In this document: positions 32,294 through 45,381 of the stretch, one piece after another
Layout of the letters: each line of letters starts with the position of its first letter
How positions within the stretch are numbered: position 1 is the stretch's first letter
From: Scenedesmus sp. ARA3
Taxonomy: Eukaryota; Chlorophyta; Chlorophyceae; Sphaeropleales; Scenedesmaceae
Direction: 5' to 3'
Assembly (NCBI GenBank): GCA_004335835.1
Contig: RWJK01001951.1
Coordinates: 75,859-139,858, forward strand
DNA: 64,000 nucleotides
Position numbers and translations under genes: made by a program
The notes under the pieces: model-generated
The model's input: the letters and a program-made list of their open reading frames with translations, nothing else
Told to the model about the DNA's origin: nothing
Databases searched by the model: none

Positions 32294-35200
32294 GGTTGCT
32301 GTTGCATACTGCAGTGGTGACTTATCATCCTCCCCTGGCTGAAGGTGGATGGCAGCAGTTGTGCAGTTTGAAAGTGCAGCTGGGAGGGCAGTATATGCAC
32401 TCGCCCGCAAGAGCAGGCTCCATAGCCTTCTGCCATTGCCGAGCAGCTGCGACCACTTGCAGGCTTGCCACTCTGTCCAGCAGCTGCCTAATCATGTCTT
32501 AGTGCTTTATCTTATCCCTACCTGCAGGCCCGACCTGACTGCGGAGGAGCGCGACACAGTGCTGCAGGACCTGGTGCGCGAGATCACCGCGCTGTGGCAG
32601 ACGGACGAGCTGCGCAGGGAGCGGCCCACACCCATTGACGGTGAGCAGCAATGTCAGCAGCAGGCTGGTGCGCTGGCGCAGCTGTAGGCAGCGATGCGAG
32701 CTGCTTGCAGTTGGCTTAGCTGACTAGCGCATTTGTGTGCTGTTGCTGAAGCCGCGTCAGTGTTGCTGCAGCATAGCGTGATTGACAAAGGGCCATGCTT
32801 GCATTCATGCTTTGTGTATAGCGGCATTAGTTGGCTGCGTGTATCAACTGCAAGCTCATGAATCGCACACTGCCGCTGCTACTGCTGCTCAGAGGCGCGT
32901 GGCGGGCTGCATGTTGTGGAGCAGTCCCTGTGGGCTGCTGTGCCTGCCTTCCTGCGCCGCCTGTCCTCTGCGCTCAAGAAGCACACAGGGCGCGAGCTGC
33001 CGCTGAACGCCACGCCCATCAAGTTCGGCTCCTGGATGGGCGGCGACCGGGACGGCAACCCCAACGTGACCGCCAAGACCACACACCACGTGGTGGCCCT
33101 CAGCAGGTGAGGGGCAGCCCGGCAGCGGCAGGGCGGCAGGGCGGCACTGCTGGATCTGCTTTGCAGCGGTGGCGGGTGCAGGGCTTTTGAGGGGCAGCTG
33201 CACCAGCCATCTGCTGACCTTTCGGAAAGCAGCAGCTTGGGTGTGTACACAGCTGCAGTCATTCACATGCTGCTGCTGCTGCGTGCACTGCTGCTGCTGC
33301 AGGTGGATGGCTGCTGACCTGTACCTGCGTGAGGTGGACGTGCTGCGCTTTGAGGTGAGGGGCCTGTCTGCTCATGTCTTCAGTACCTTGAGACTGCACG
33401 GCTTCTTGTTGGTAGAGTACTTGGCTGCACACTACGTGCCACAAAGTTTGCTGAAAAGTACATGACAGGGTGAGGCGTTGTCATCACAGCAGCTGACCGT
33501 ACCATCAAGAATGCAAACCCTTGCCGACGTGGCTACCACTAGCAGGCACCCTGCAGCACTAGCAGCACTCTGTATGCTGGCACTGCCAGAGCGCAGAGCC
33601 TCGCTCACGTGCACCTGTTTGCTCCTGTCCCCACTGCTACTGCTGCCGCCACTCCTGCTGCAGCTGTCCATGAGCAACTGCAGCGACACGGTGTGGCAGA
33701 TGGCGACGGAGATCATGGAGGACAACAGGGCGCGCGAGGACACGCAGGACGCGGCGGCACAGAAGCTGCACATGTTCACGCACCCCAAGGATAGCGAGGC
33801 CAGCAAGCTGCCAGACGGTGCGCACTGCTGTAGTAACTCAGCATTATTGCCTTGGCTGCAACGACTGTGCATCACCTGCAACGCTGTCTCACGATGTTAT
33901 GGGGCGGGCTGCGTCAGACGTGCACGCTTCTCAACCAACCCACATCTACCAGCTGCACAAGAGCCTGATGATCGCTGCTAACGTGGGCTCTGCCCTTGCT
34001 TGGCCCAGGGGTAGCCCAGCAATGCATGCACGCCGCAACTTGTATCCAAGTATACAACCAAAACAGCTGTTTACACCCGCGCTGTGCTGCTGCAGGCATG
34101 GTGCTGGGCACGCGGCCGGGCGCTGCTGACGAGAGCGTGGCGCTGACCAGTGAGGCCAGCGTGCAGGTGCCGCACGAGCTGCCGGGGCAGGACCCCGAGG
34201 GCGGCAGCGAGGTCAACTTTGCGGTGGACGAGGATTCCAGCAGCGCGGCAGCCACGCCCCGCGGCGACCTCTCCACATCATTCAGCGAGCAGGTGTCACT
34301 GGATGGCCAGCCGCACTCGCCACACGCGCAGGTGCCGGCGCTGGGGTCTCAGGTTGCTGCCGACGGCACGCCTGCTGCTATGCGGTGGATTCCTGGGGAG
34401 GGCAGCGGGGCGGAGGGCCAGTCTGGCGTGGGGCTGGGCGGCAGCTGGCAGGACCTGCAGGCGCTGCGGCAGCAGAGCACGCGCCACAACGCGCTGCAGA
34501 TGAACACGGTGAGCAGCACACCGCGTGGCTGGCAGGGCAGCTTATGTTTTTGCATGGCCTAGTGCCCTGCTCGTTGTCGTTTGAAGGCAGGTATTTCATG
34601 TCCCTGCCTGGAATGAGGGACATTCTGCGAGCCTGCAGTAAATGGTGCTGCCGTCATGTTGATGCATGCTGCTTCCTGAGTAGCAGTGTCGTGGTTTGCT
34701 GCTGCAGGCTGCGTCAGCGCGGCTGGCTGAGGTTGAGCCGCCAAGCGGTGCTGAGCGGCGGCGCTTCATGAGCCGCACCACCACTGAGGCGCTCAAGGAG
34801 GCGCGCCAGCACCAGCGTAAGGGGGCCCACCCCTACAGGGTGGTGCTGGGAGAGGTGAGAGCAGGCACGGCTGTGCAGCTGCACTGGGCACAGCCATGCA
34901 TTGTGTGGTGAGGTCGTGTGTGCGGTGGTATGCATGGATCGATGCGTCCAGTAACCGTCACAGCTGCCAGTACGCAGCATGCTGATGGCTGGCCTGATGT
35001 GAACACCAGGTGTTGCACTGCCCCCCATCTTACGCGTCATCGCCAGTGTCCCTGCACTGTTGCTCTCACGCTGTGCCGTCTGCCTACTGTCACAACTCTC
35101 GTGATGTCTGCGGCATGCATGAATCTGCCGTGCAGGTGCGCCGCAAGCTGATGAACACGCGCAGCCGCATGGAGGAGATGCTGCAGGGCAACCTGGACGG

Positions 35201-36098
35201 CATCATCGCAGCTGAGGGCAGCGACGAGTGGTACGCCAGCGAGGAGGAGCTGGCGCAGCCGCTGCTGGCAGTTTACTGGTGAGGGAGGGGCGCTGCGCTG
35301 CATCAAGCCAAATGGATGAACGGATCAGTTGCAGCCTGCGGCAGCTGCTGCAATCAACTGCAGGGCAAGCATGTAGATCAGCTGCCTGCAGGACTCGACG
35401 ACGCAAGCTTGCAGGAACAGCCTGCACCTGCTGCTGCAACACCACTATTCCCTGAATGTGTGTGATACCTTACAGCTGCACACGCTGGCACACCTGCTGC
35501 CTCCTGCCCACACCGCCACACGTCCAACATTGCTACTGCTGCTGCTGCCCCACAACCTTCCCTCTAACACTGCCAGGTCCCTGTGGGAGTGTGGCGGCGG
35601 CACTATCGCGGACGGGCGGCTGCTGGACCTCATCCGTCGCGTGTACAGCTTTGGCATGTCGCTGCTCAAGCTGGACCTGCGCCAGGAGAGCACGCGGCAC
35701 GCGGAGACGCTGGACGCCATCACCACCTACCTGGGCTATGGCAGCTACAAGGCCTGGGACGAGGACACCAAGTGCGAGTGGATCACGCGCGAGCTGGAGA
35801 CGCGCCGCCCACTCATCCCGCTCAACATGCCCATGACCGACGAGGTGCGTGGCGCAGCCTGCCAGCCGGCGGCCAGCAGCAACAATGTGCAGAGCAGGCA
35901 GCCGTGGCGTGCTGGGAACAGGATAAGGAACAGCACGGGTCTCACGGGGTGCAGCGGCCAGGATGGTGTCGTTGGATGCTGGAACTGTGCATAAGGTTAT
36001 ACGTACAGGCAGGCAGGCTGGCAGGAGCAGCAGCTGTTGTTGTTGATGCGTGTTACTGCATCGTGGCTGCGGCCGCATCTCCTGTGTACGCAACTCAC

Positions 36099-36140
<42 letters not shown>

Positions 36141-38922
36141 TGCTGCCGCAGGTGCGCGAGGTGCTGGACACGTTCCGCGTTGCTGCGCGGCTGGGCACCA
36201 GCAGCCTGGCCGCGTACGTGATCAGCATGAGCCGGGCGGCCAGCGACGTGCTGGCAGTGGAGCTGCTGCAGAAGGAGGCGCGCCTCATGGTGAGCGGGGG
36301 GTGGCTGTACTGGAGACTGCTGCTACTTCAAGCTGGGTTCTACGCAAACTAGTAGATTGGGTGGCGAGTTAAGCTGCACGCGGTTGATCATGCAGGGCAG
36401 CATGGTGCCTGCACCAGCCGCTGCTTGTGCATCTGCCTGCTCATGCACACGCTCAACTAATGCGTCTGCTGCTGCTGCTTTCTGCTCTAGGTTGCTGCGG
36501 AGACGGGCAAGGTGCCGGACCACACCAACAGCCTGCGCGTGGTGCCGCTGTTTGAGACGCTGGATGACCTGGACGCCAGCGGTGAGGTCATGGCGCGCCT
36601 CTTCAACAACCGCTGGTACCGCGCACACCTGCGCAGCGTGCACGACAACCACCAGGAGGTCATGCTTGGCTACAGCGACAGCGGCAAGGACGCGGGACGC
36701 CTCGCAGCAAACTGGGCGCTGTACAGGTGGGTGCGGGGCAGCTGCAGCGTGCGGCGTGGTGCAGGGGCTGTGCATGCATGGCGGCAGCTTGCAGGAAGTT
36801 GCTGCTTGCAGGAACGCAGGTGACTGCAACAGCATAACGGCAGCAACAGCTGTCAGGCGAGCTGTGCTCTGCGTTGTGCTTGCCGCATGACAACAGCTGT
36901 GCTCATGCTACTTGCCCGACCCTGTTTTCTGCGTGTGCAGGGCTCAGGGCAGCCTGGTGCGCATCAGCAAGAGCTGCGGCGTGAAGCTCAACCTGTTCCA
37001 CGGCCGCGGCGGCACTGTGGGGCGTGGCGGCGGCCCCACCTACCTGGCCATCCAGAGCCAGGCGCCAGGCAGCGTGGAGGGCATGTTCCGCATCACAGAG
37101 CAGGGCGAGATGGTGCAGGTGAGGGGCTGGTGAGAGCAGCAGGCAGGCCTCAACAGGCGCCCGGGCTGATGTCACAGCAGGCAGCCAACCGCAACACTAC
37201 TTGCAGGAAAGTGATTGCTGCAGTGTGTTTGCTGCTGCACGCAGCTGGTCCCATGGGCAGCGCGCTGCGCAGCTTGCAGCTCCAGCACAGCGCAGGAGGT
37301 ATTATGCAGTAAAGGCACAGCGCACAGCTTGCGCTCAACACCTCTGCAACCAGCACCACCTGCCCCAGCGTGCTCGCTGCTTCATCCTCCTTCCCTTGCT
37401 GCTGCTGTGCCGCTCCTGCTGTGCGCGCGCAGGCCAAGTTTGGCATCCCCGTGGTGGCTGCCAACCAGCTGGAGATCTACACCACCGCGGTGCTGCTGGC
37501 CAGCATGAAGCCGCCCAGCAACCCGCGCGAGGAGGCCTGGGTGGCCAACATGGACGCGCTGGGCGACCTGTCCTGCAACGCATACAGGTGCGCACTGCAC
37601 CTGCAAGCCGTGACACCTATCCTGCTTCGCTGCGCAGCGGTGCGTACTGACTGCTGCAGTTTGTTGTGTGCTTGATGCATGCACACCAGCATGATGAGCA
37701 TCGGAGGTTGTGGTGGACTGCTGCCAGCACAAGCCGGCAGCTGCGCGGTTGCTGGTGGCGAAGCCTCAACATGTCTTGCACCCGCTGTCTGCTGGTGCCA
37801 GGTCCATCGTGTTTGAGCACCCGCACTTCATCAGCTACTTCACTGCGGCCACGCCCGAGAGCGAGCTGGGCAACCTCAACATAGGCAGCAGGCCGGCGCG
37901 CCGCAAGACGGGCGCGAGCGTGCACAACCTGCGAGCCATCCCCTGGATCTTTGCCTGGACGCAGGTGGGCGGCTGAGGCGGCTGGCGCAGCGTCAACGAG
38001 CTGTGCTGGCAGCTTCAGCAAATTGGCAGGCACCTTTGCATGGCTCTGGTCTGTGCAGGAGCACATGCTGCAATCAGGGGTTAGAGCAAGCATGAGAGAT
38101 AAAAACATGCTGCTTCGTTTGGTCGATGAGACCATGACCTGACTGCCTATCTTGCTGGCCACTGTGCTGCGCTGCAGACGCGCCTAATCCTGCCCAGCTG
38201 GCTGGGAGTGGGCGACGCCCTCAACCAGCTCATTCGCGATGTGAGTGGACAGCCGCCGCCACAGCGCAGCGACCATGCTGTGTGGCTAAGCAAACCAGGC
38301 GACAGCAGCAATAGCGGCAACAACCCGGGGCTTTAGCTGGCATGCCTCTTCATCTCATCTTGCCAGAACACTGCCTGTGTACCTCCACAGCATGCTGTGC
38401 CCTGCAAACCTCATGCTTTGCTGCCCGCCCGTTTCATACCATGCTTCTGGTACCACATAGCACACACATAGCACACATCACGCTGCATGACGCGCTGCTG
38501 CTGCCGCGCAGGGCAAGAAGAGTGAGCTGCAGAAGATGTACGAGGAGTGGCCCTTCTTTGCTGCCACCATCGACCTCATCGAGATGATCCTGGCCAAGGC
38601 CGACATGCGCATCAGCGGGCTGTATGATGACGTGCTGGTGGACGACACGCAGGGCAAGAAGCTGGGCAGCGAGCTGCGCCAGAAGTTCACCGACACCGTG
38701 CGCGCCATCTGCGAGGTGTGGAAGGGGGTGTAGCGGTGGTTGAGGTGCAGTGTTTTGGCGGGGGNNNNNNNNNNNNNNNNNNNNNNNNNNNNNNNCAACG
38801 AAGGGTGACCTGTAACACTAAATCGGGAATGTGCGCAGAAGTGCGCGCAGGTTCAGCCTTACCCAGACATGCTCAAACATGTCCTGCATGTGTTGGTGGC
38901 TCGTAGGTTAAAAATTGTCGAC

Positions 38923-38979
<57 letters not shown>

Positions 38980-39440
38980 GTGACTGGGCACTCACGGCTG
39001 CTGGAGACCAACCCCTCGCTGCGCTGCCTGATTGAGATGAGGAACCCCAACATCGACCCCATCAACATCCTGCAGGTGAGAGGAGGGAGGGGATGGGGTG
39101 CTGCAGCCGACAGCGGTCAAGGCCAGAGTGGCTGGAAGCAGGTAGAGGCAGTGGCTGGGGTGCTCCTGCAGCTGTGCAGCTGTGCTGCAGCATAATGCGT
39201 CTGGCCGTTGAATGTCTTGGCAGTGTTTAGATAAAGGTTCTGTGTAATCTGCAGCTACTGTTGTTGACGACCGTGGCTGTCGCTGATGCAAGGGTATTGC
39301 TTGCTTGCTGTGCGGCTGTTGCAATGCTGCAGGTGGAGATCCTGCGCCGGGCCCGCGCTGACCCCAGGAACCCTCGCCTGCGCGAGGCGCTGCTCATCAC
39401 CATCAACGGTATTGCAGCAGGCATGCGCAACACCGGCTAA
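30773..39440 (+). CDS. PPC2: Phosphoenolpyruvate carboxylase, bacterial type
   Basis: Carboxylates PEP with bicarbonate to oxaloacetate in the cytosol. Twenty-one exons: 30773-30970, 31161-31291, 31632-31746, 32135-32235, 32528-32640, 32893-33106, 33303-33354, 33664-33817, 34096-34508, 34708-34854, 35136-35278, 35577-35844, 36152-36289, 36491-36726, 36941-37118, 37433-37587, 37802-37964, 38178-38240, 38512-38715, 38980-39075, 39333-39440. All phases agree; 1129 aa. Key motifs: [13 protein letters not shown] (catalytic His), [40 protein letters not shown]. The C-terminus is MRNTG, as in bacterial-type PEPCs; plant-type enzymes end QNTG. The plant-type N-terminal phospho-Ser motif is not seen. 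One exon (34096-34508) adds about 137 Ser/Ala/Gly-rich, acidic residues, matching the disordered insertion known in BTPC. Intron 2 appears to use a GC donor. BTPCs join plant-type PEPC in class-2 complexes. The symbol follows Chlamydomonas usage. Confidence 0.95.
32260..32292 (+). repeat. CAG run in PEPC intron 4
   Basis: A pure CAG tract about 25 nt after the donor at 32235. Confidence 0.85.
36101..36139 (+). repeat. CTG run before a PEPC splice acceptor
   Basis: A pure (CTG)13 tract followed by CCTGCTGCCGCAG and the acceptor of the exon at 36152. Confidence 0.9.
38765..38795. other. Assembly gap of 31 N
   Basis: Lies inside the PEPC intron between the exons ending 38715 and starting 38980. 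The coding phase across it is consistent (RAICE joins VTGHSRLLE), so no exon is lost. True gap length is unknown. Confidence 1.
38923..38979 (+). repeat. CTG/TTG run ending in a PEPC splice acceptor
   Basis: A (CTG/TTG)n tract running straight into CTGCAG|GTGACT, the acceptor of the penultimate exon. Confidence 0.9.
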
Positions 39441-40413
39441 GGCAGCTGCCGGAGCTGGTAGCAGGGAGATGTTGTTGCAAGCAGGGGTGGGATGTGGCTC
39501 AATGTCTGGCGCAGTGTATGGGCGGTTTCAACAGTTTGTACTTCTCTAGACGCGGACAGGATGCAGCGACTGTAGTGCACTGGACTTGCAGCACAGTGCC
39601 TGCAATTCTTTACACACAGTATGTGGCTATTCCAAACTGTGTTTACATGCCAATGCAAGCTTTTTACAGTATGTGGCTGTGCACAGCTGACCATGAACAG
39701 CTGTACTGTGTTGCACACAACGATGGTACCTGCACCCAAGAATGTGGTGTGTTGCGTGCAGAGCGCAATCAAACTGTCACGATGAGCATTTTCTGGTTGA
39801 ACAGAGGGTTGTTTTACTTGCCGCTATTGCATGTGGGTCATGTGAACTCTGGCGAAGGGACTGGTACCTTGGACGTCAGCGCTTCACTTGCAGCGAGTGA
39901 CTGCACAAGTGGCTTTGAACCAAAGATGCTTAATTGCGTCGTGATAAGGTCATCAGATCGTGAGAAATTCGCGCATATCGCTTTAGTCAGCCAACAGGAT
40001 TGCGTATCAGTCTGCCCTGGCTGCCAGAAATGACGATTGTCCGACTCACGGCTTCTCGTCCAACGATAAGTTCCACTAACAAAGATCAGCACATCAAGTG
40101 CAATTCACGCAATTCTGCATAGCATCGCAGGGCAGCTGTTTGGCAGACAGCGGCGGGTACTAAAGCGGTTTGAATTGACCCTTTAGACTGCAGAGAGGCG
40201 TTCGGTAGGAGCTGCCGGCTTGTATCCCACTCAAGGTGAAAGCCTGATCGAGTCCGTGCTTGTATTGTTGCTGCAAGCGCCCGCAGAGTCCGTAGACGTC
40301 GCAGTTGCGGGTCATCAGGCTGTACAGTCGGTGGGCCTGGCTGCTCGCGCCGTCAGTGGTTGAGGCTGCCGTTTATTAAGTTCCCTCGTGGTTTAATTTT
40401 GCAGGTTGTTTTG
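39441..40413. other. PEPC 3' flank and promoter of the first expansin-like gene
   Basis: No gene recognised. TTTAATTTTGCAG at 40394-40404 looks like a 5'-UTR intron acceptor just before the ATG at 40414; a similar CTTTGCAG precedes the third array gene. Confidence 0.4.
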
Positions 40414-42713
40414 ATGGCGACAATGGCCCGCACCGCTGCCCTGGCCCTGTTGGCACACATGCTGCTGGCTGGCAGTTCATCTGTCAGCGCCTGGAAGAGG
40501 GGCAGGGCCACCTTCTACGGCAATGAGCCATGGTACTGGAGCATCCACCACGGCAGTGAGTGGCACGTTTTGAAGAAAAACCAGCAGCAGCAGCAGCAGC
40601 AACGTCAAGCAGTCGTATAGTGTCGTGTAGTCATTGTCGACTCAGCATCAGCCTTGGCAGCACATATGCGCCTGTGCATGCAACGGTGCTTGCCTTTGGG
40701 TTGCTTTGCTATGGTAGCATGATCAAAGTAGGACAACAATTCATGTTCTCACCGCTTCTTGCTACCTGCTTCTGCTGCTGCTGTCGTGCCTGCAGGCTGT
40801 GGGCACAACTACCAGTGGCCTGACCAGGGCACGGGCTGGGACGTTGCTGCCATGAACGATGGCAACCCCGAGTACAGGGGCAGCTGTGGTGTCTGCTACG
40901 AGATCAAGTGCGAAAGCTCGTCAGTGCGCGACGGTTATGGTGAGTCATGCAGGGCTGCTGCTGCTGCTGCAGCAGCACCTGCAGGATAGGTGAAGCTGCA
41001 ACACAGAGCCTCATCATGTCGTGGTGCTTCAGCCGCTGTTTCTGTAACAGCATCAACAGTCTCTTTTTGGACTCAGCTACTGGTCCATGCTACCATATCT
41101 TTTCCTGCAGCCGGTGGCATGCTTGCAGAGGAGTTACTGTTTGACTGTGACACAAGTGCCTACATGTAACCAAATTGCCGTAACCCTCTCACACACAAAG
41201 GTCTGCTCCACCTGCTGCCGCAGGTGAGAACATCGACAGGAATGGCGTCTGCAAGGACACCAGCAAGTCTGTCATCGTGAAGATCACCGACACGTGCCCC
41301 TGCAACTACCCAAACAACTACTTCAGTGAGTGGCTGCTGCCAGCATGCCAAACAGGCTGCACAGGCTAGCGCTTTCCTAGTGCTGCACTGCAGCTCCGCA
41401 TGAAGCGCCACACAGTCCTTCATGTGCTTTGGCCCACAAAATATAAAGTTGTGAAGTAATATTGAGGCATGACGTGCGATATGCTGCCTCAGCCGCATAT
41501 TGAAGTTCTGCCTGAAGCTGAAGAGCGAGAAGCACCCGGTGCAGCAGGCATGACTCAATTGTCGAACTTGCCTTCGGCTTGTTGGATGCTGATGCAGAGG
41601 ACGCTGCTGCCGTGCTGCTGCTCTCCTTTTGCAGGCAACAAGCGCTGGTGCTGCGGTGACATGGTGAGTCAACGCCTGCAGTCCTGCAACATGCAGAGGC
41701 TTCCTGTGCAGCCAACATCGGCCACACACGACTGTTCATCTGACGTGCAAGCTACAAAGAGGACATAGAGACATGAGGACAGACAGACATGAGAATGTTT
41801 GCGCCAGCTGCTGCCCTGTCCCTGCTGTCTGTGTACAGGAATGCGGCATGCTCAGATAGCAGTGCATGTTGCACAAGCGTGTTGCCATGCTTCAGGTTGC
41901 AGCTTCATCATTGTGTTTCGGTTGCTGGTTGGCAGTCATCACCACACACACCTCCTAGCCGCTCACCGTCCGTGCTGTCTGCTGCGTCAATTTGCGCACC
42001 ATCGTGCATCCCACCGCGCAGGACCACTTTGACATGTCAGTGTGGGCGTTCCAGAAGCTGACCGACATGAAGTGGGGCGTCATCCCCATCCAGTACCAGC
42101 GCGTGGACTGCAGCAAGCAGCCGGACAACAAGGCCTACCTCAACTACGACCAGATGTTCCCTGGAGAGTTCCCGCCCAAGTGGCAGGCTGGTGACAGGGA
42201 CATTGACTGGTACAAGTTTTTCCCCAAGGGTGGCTACATGAACTCGCATGCGGGTGATGGCTCCTACATGGTGAGCACGCTTGCATGCTGCTCCTGCATT
42301 GTGCAAGTATTGTCAGCATCATACCTCCAACAGCTGACTGAGCGATATACACATAACGTAGGCAGCAAAACTGTCAGCATGGTGTGCAGTGGTTGACCCT
42401 GCTGACTATGGCTACTAGTTGGCTTGCCAGATGCTGCAACACCATGGCACATCCAGTGCTCGCACTTGGTGTGTAGTGGTGCAATTCTATTGGCGTTCCA
42501 ATGTCATTCAGTAAGTTGTGACGTCGCCACGGCACAGGCTGCGCCTGTGCCTTCTGCCGTTGGCATGTGTCATGAGTTCAGGCAATATTGACAACCCTGC
42601 GTGCATGCCGCCCTGCCCCGCACTTGCAGGTCAGCACTGATGACTTCCTGCGCAAGATCGGCAGGTCTGGTGGCGGTGGTGGCGGCAGCTCTGCGCAGTA
42701 CGGCAAGAAGTGA
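40414..42713 (+). CDS. Expansin-like DPBB protein, array copy 1
   Basis: Exons: 40414-40555, 40796-40939, 41224-41325, 41635-41663, 42022-42270, 42630-42713; phases agree; 249 aa. Residues 1-26 are a signal peptide ending SSSVSAW, so it is secreted. A double-psi beta-barrel (expansin D1 / GH45-like) follows: RATFYGNEPWYWSIHHGSCG, YQWPDQGTGWDVAA, RGSCGVCYEIKCE, VIVKITDTCPC, NKRWCCGD, DHFDMSVWAFQKLTDMKWGV, IPIQYQRVDC. HFD and the Cys pattern match expansins, which loosen walls without hydrolysis. There is no expansin D2 domain. Instead there is an alga-type tail, DNKAYLNYDQMFPGEFPPKW ... DWYKFFPKGGYMNSHAGDGS, then a Gly-rich end. The fourth exon is only 29 nt. It retains an intron before VSTDDFLRKI that the other two copies lack. 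Confidence 0.85.
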
Positions 42714-42973
42714 TTGTGTGTGGCTTAGTGTGGTTCGAGACGTGTAGAAACCCAACATGATGTTGTTCATGCAGACAGCTGAGCAGGTCCGGCACTTGCT
42801 GCCTCTGCTGGTCTTTGTATAGGTGTTGATGCTGAGGTAAATTGTTCGCACAGGTGTCACTGTTTTGTGCGGCACCCTGCAGCAGGCTGTCCACAGATAG
42901 TTTTGCTAGGACGATCTGTCTGGTGTTGACGCAAAGTGACGTGTGCGATATGGAGGGTCTTGCTGTTGGCTAG

Positions 42974-42978
42974 TGTAA
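42974..42978 (+). terminator. Candidate TGTAA poly(A) signal, expansin-like copy 1
   Basis: About 260 nt past the stop codon on the coding strand. Confidence 0.35.
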
Positions 42979-45381
42979 GCAGGCAGTCTTCATCGCCATA
43001 CTGGTGCTATGGTACAATTGTGTGAAGTGTGAGCGTGTGCTGCTGCAGTGAGGCGGCTAGCTGCGGTTCTTGCCTACTTATGGCAGTGAGCGCACAATGT
43101 CTGTACCTGCAGTGCACGTGCTTGTGTACAGGTGTGCTATTGGGTGGCAGCGTTTAGTCAATTTTCCAATAGCGTATGCAGCAGCTGTTTGACAGAGTTT
43201 GCAGCGTGGCCGCGGTGCCAGTGCTCGTTGATCCTTTCAGGACATAGAGCCTTGTGAAGTGCTGTGCATGCCATGTAGGACATGCAGGATGCGCATGGTT
43301 ATTCCCCGTTTGGCAGGGACAGGCGTGTTTGCGACAGATATGGCTGTGTCCTACTTGCTGGTGCCGGCATGTGATTTGGTTTGCCTGCTGCGCAGATCAG
43401 TGTTGATAAGTGCGACGGTGGCTCCAATCTTCAGGCAGCCAGTATATCATCAGCACTGCGCTGATGGCTTCGGCATCATTGACAGCAGTTATGTTGCCCG
43501 CAGCACAAAATGACAGGTCACCAGCAGCTCTACATGCATGTTATGTGGCTGCTGGTTCATTTAGCAGCATGCTTATATATGAGCAGCATTTGGGATTTGT
43601 GAGTTACCAGCTTCAAGTCCTGTGGACGGACCGGTTGCCAGCCCCACGGCATGCCTCAAGAGTCGCGTGCAATCCATGATGGTAGTCCAGTGCGCACAGA
43701 GGGCCGTGCTGCAGCATGCAGTGTGTGGGTGGTGTTGCCCACGCCAGCTGGCAGCAAGGGCACACCCCACAAGCAGCAGACTTATGCGTGCTGCACAGCA
43801 GTTCTGGCGCCCTAACATGCATGCGGGGCAGGTGCGGCAACAGCTGTTTGCCTGCAGCCAGCTTGCAGGACACGCATTCATATGCGTCTGTTGTTGCGGC
43901 AAGATCGTTATTCTTCGTCATGATCATGGTCAGTATGTACATCCTGCTTCTGTCTGGGAATGTTCAAGCTGCACATGGTGCAGCACAGGCGGCTCGAGCT
44001 TCCTGTGCTGCACATTGCAGCGAGTGACCTCGATTGAGCCAGTGGAAGGAGGGTGATCAGCAGCGCTGCCTGCACCACTTTGTTTATTTCTGGCTGCTGC
44101 AATTGTGCTGCAGCCAGGCCCTGTGTCTGTGGCCTTCTACCTCATCGTTGGCTGGATATGCCTATTCAAGTATCCAGCCTTTCCAGCACAGCTTACAGAG
44201 CATAGCTCCATAGGTGGATTTGTTCTGTTTGGGTGGCCTATGGCCATGCGCCGTGACATCAGCAAGCTATCCTGGCATGTTGGCATGTGCCACGCGCTGC
44301 AGTGCTCTGTGTATGTATTTTCTGTGAGAGGGCCACTTGGGCATATATACAGACAGGCCAAGGCAGTGTGCATGCTGCTGGCAGCTAATTTGCTGCTGCA
44401 GTAGCTGTCGGTTTCCTTTGCCTGGCAGCATGCTGCATGGCCTCCCGCTGTGCATCTTGATGCCAGACAGCATGTGTTTCAACGTACTCGACCACATCTG
44501 GGCAGTTTGTCAAGCATTATTAATGATATAAATTGAACAGCGTGGTGCTGCATGTACAACATGCACGTATGTGAATCATATATGTAACAGGACATGCATA
44601 ACCGTTTCATGGCACCCACCACGAGTCCACAGTGTGCAGACAACTTCTTTTTTGTAGCAGGGATACGTTTCACAGCATAGGCTCGATGGAGTATGCACGA
44701 AGGCTCTGCAACTGATCAGTCCACAAGCGCCAGATGTGATTCAATTAGTGTGAGAAAACGGGCGTGCCGCGACCTCTTCAGTCGCAAGACTTAGCGTCTG
44801 AGATTTCTACCTGTGTCATATTTGAAATATATAATTCTGCAAATAGCTGGCGTCAAGATAGCTAATCACACGATCTGCAGGGTACCCTTCGCAGCAAATC
44901 GACAACCTTGGATGTCTCGCTCTTCGCACTCGCTGCTGGTCAGACAGGCGGTGTGACAGTGACTAAGAGGCGCTTACCCTGCTGGGGTATTTAAACGCGC
45001 TTGGCTGCTAGGCTTGATACCTTTTACTCCTAGAGCCGTTGGCACCCATCAGTTTGATCACAGCTTCGGCACGTCTGTTTGCCGTTCTGCTCGATCAGCT
45101 GCAACTGCTCAGCCTCAGGACCGCCAAACACAACAGACGACAGGTTGGTTGCTGATTAGCTTGTTGAGCACTGCATTGCGGTTCGGGTGCCAGGGCAGCG
45201 TCTGAAACCGTCGGTCTTACATCGTCAACGCCAAGCCGCACCGCCAAGTTGCATCATCTAACTATCATCACTGTGCCCTGCTCCTGGCCACAGCTATATC
45301 TTAAAATACATTTTGTTCTCTGTGCTGCGTGCTGCAGGTCTTCAGGCTGCCACCGGTCCCTCTCCCAGTCTCTACCGCAAG
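42979..45381. other. Spacer between expansin-like copies 1 and 2
   Basis: 2.4 kb. Chance frames up to about 144 codons, with no domain recognised and no degenerate fourth copy seen. The stretch before 45382 includes CTGCAG sites that may be 5'-UTR splice acceptors. Confidence 0.4.

Noticed and set aside
38765..38795. A missing PEPC exon in the N gap
   Set aside because: Flanking exons join in phase and the protein matches the family without a missing segment.
42979..45381. A decayed fourth expansin-like copy between copies 1 and 2
   Set aside because: Searched for ATFYGN, WCCGD and FDMSVWAF remnants on both strands and saw none.
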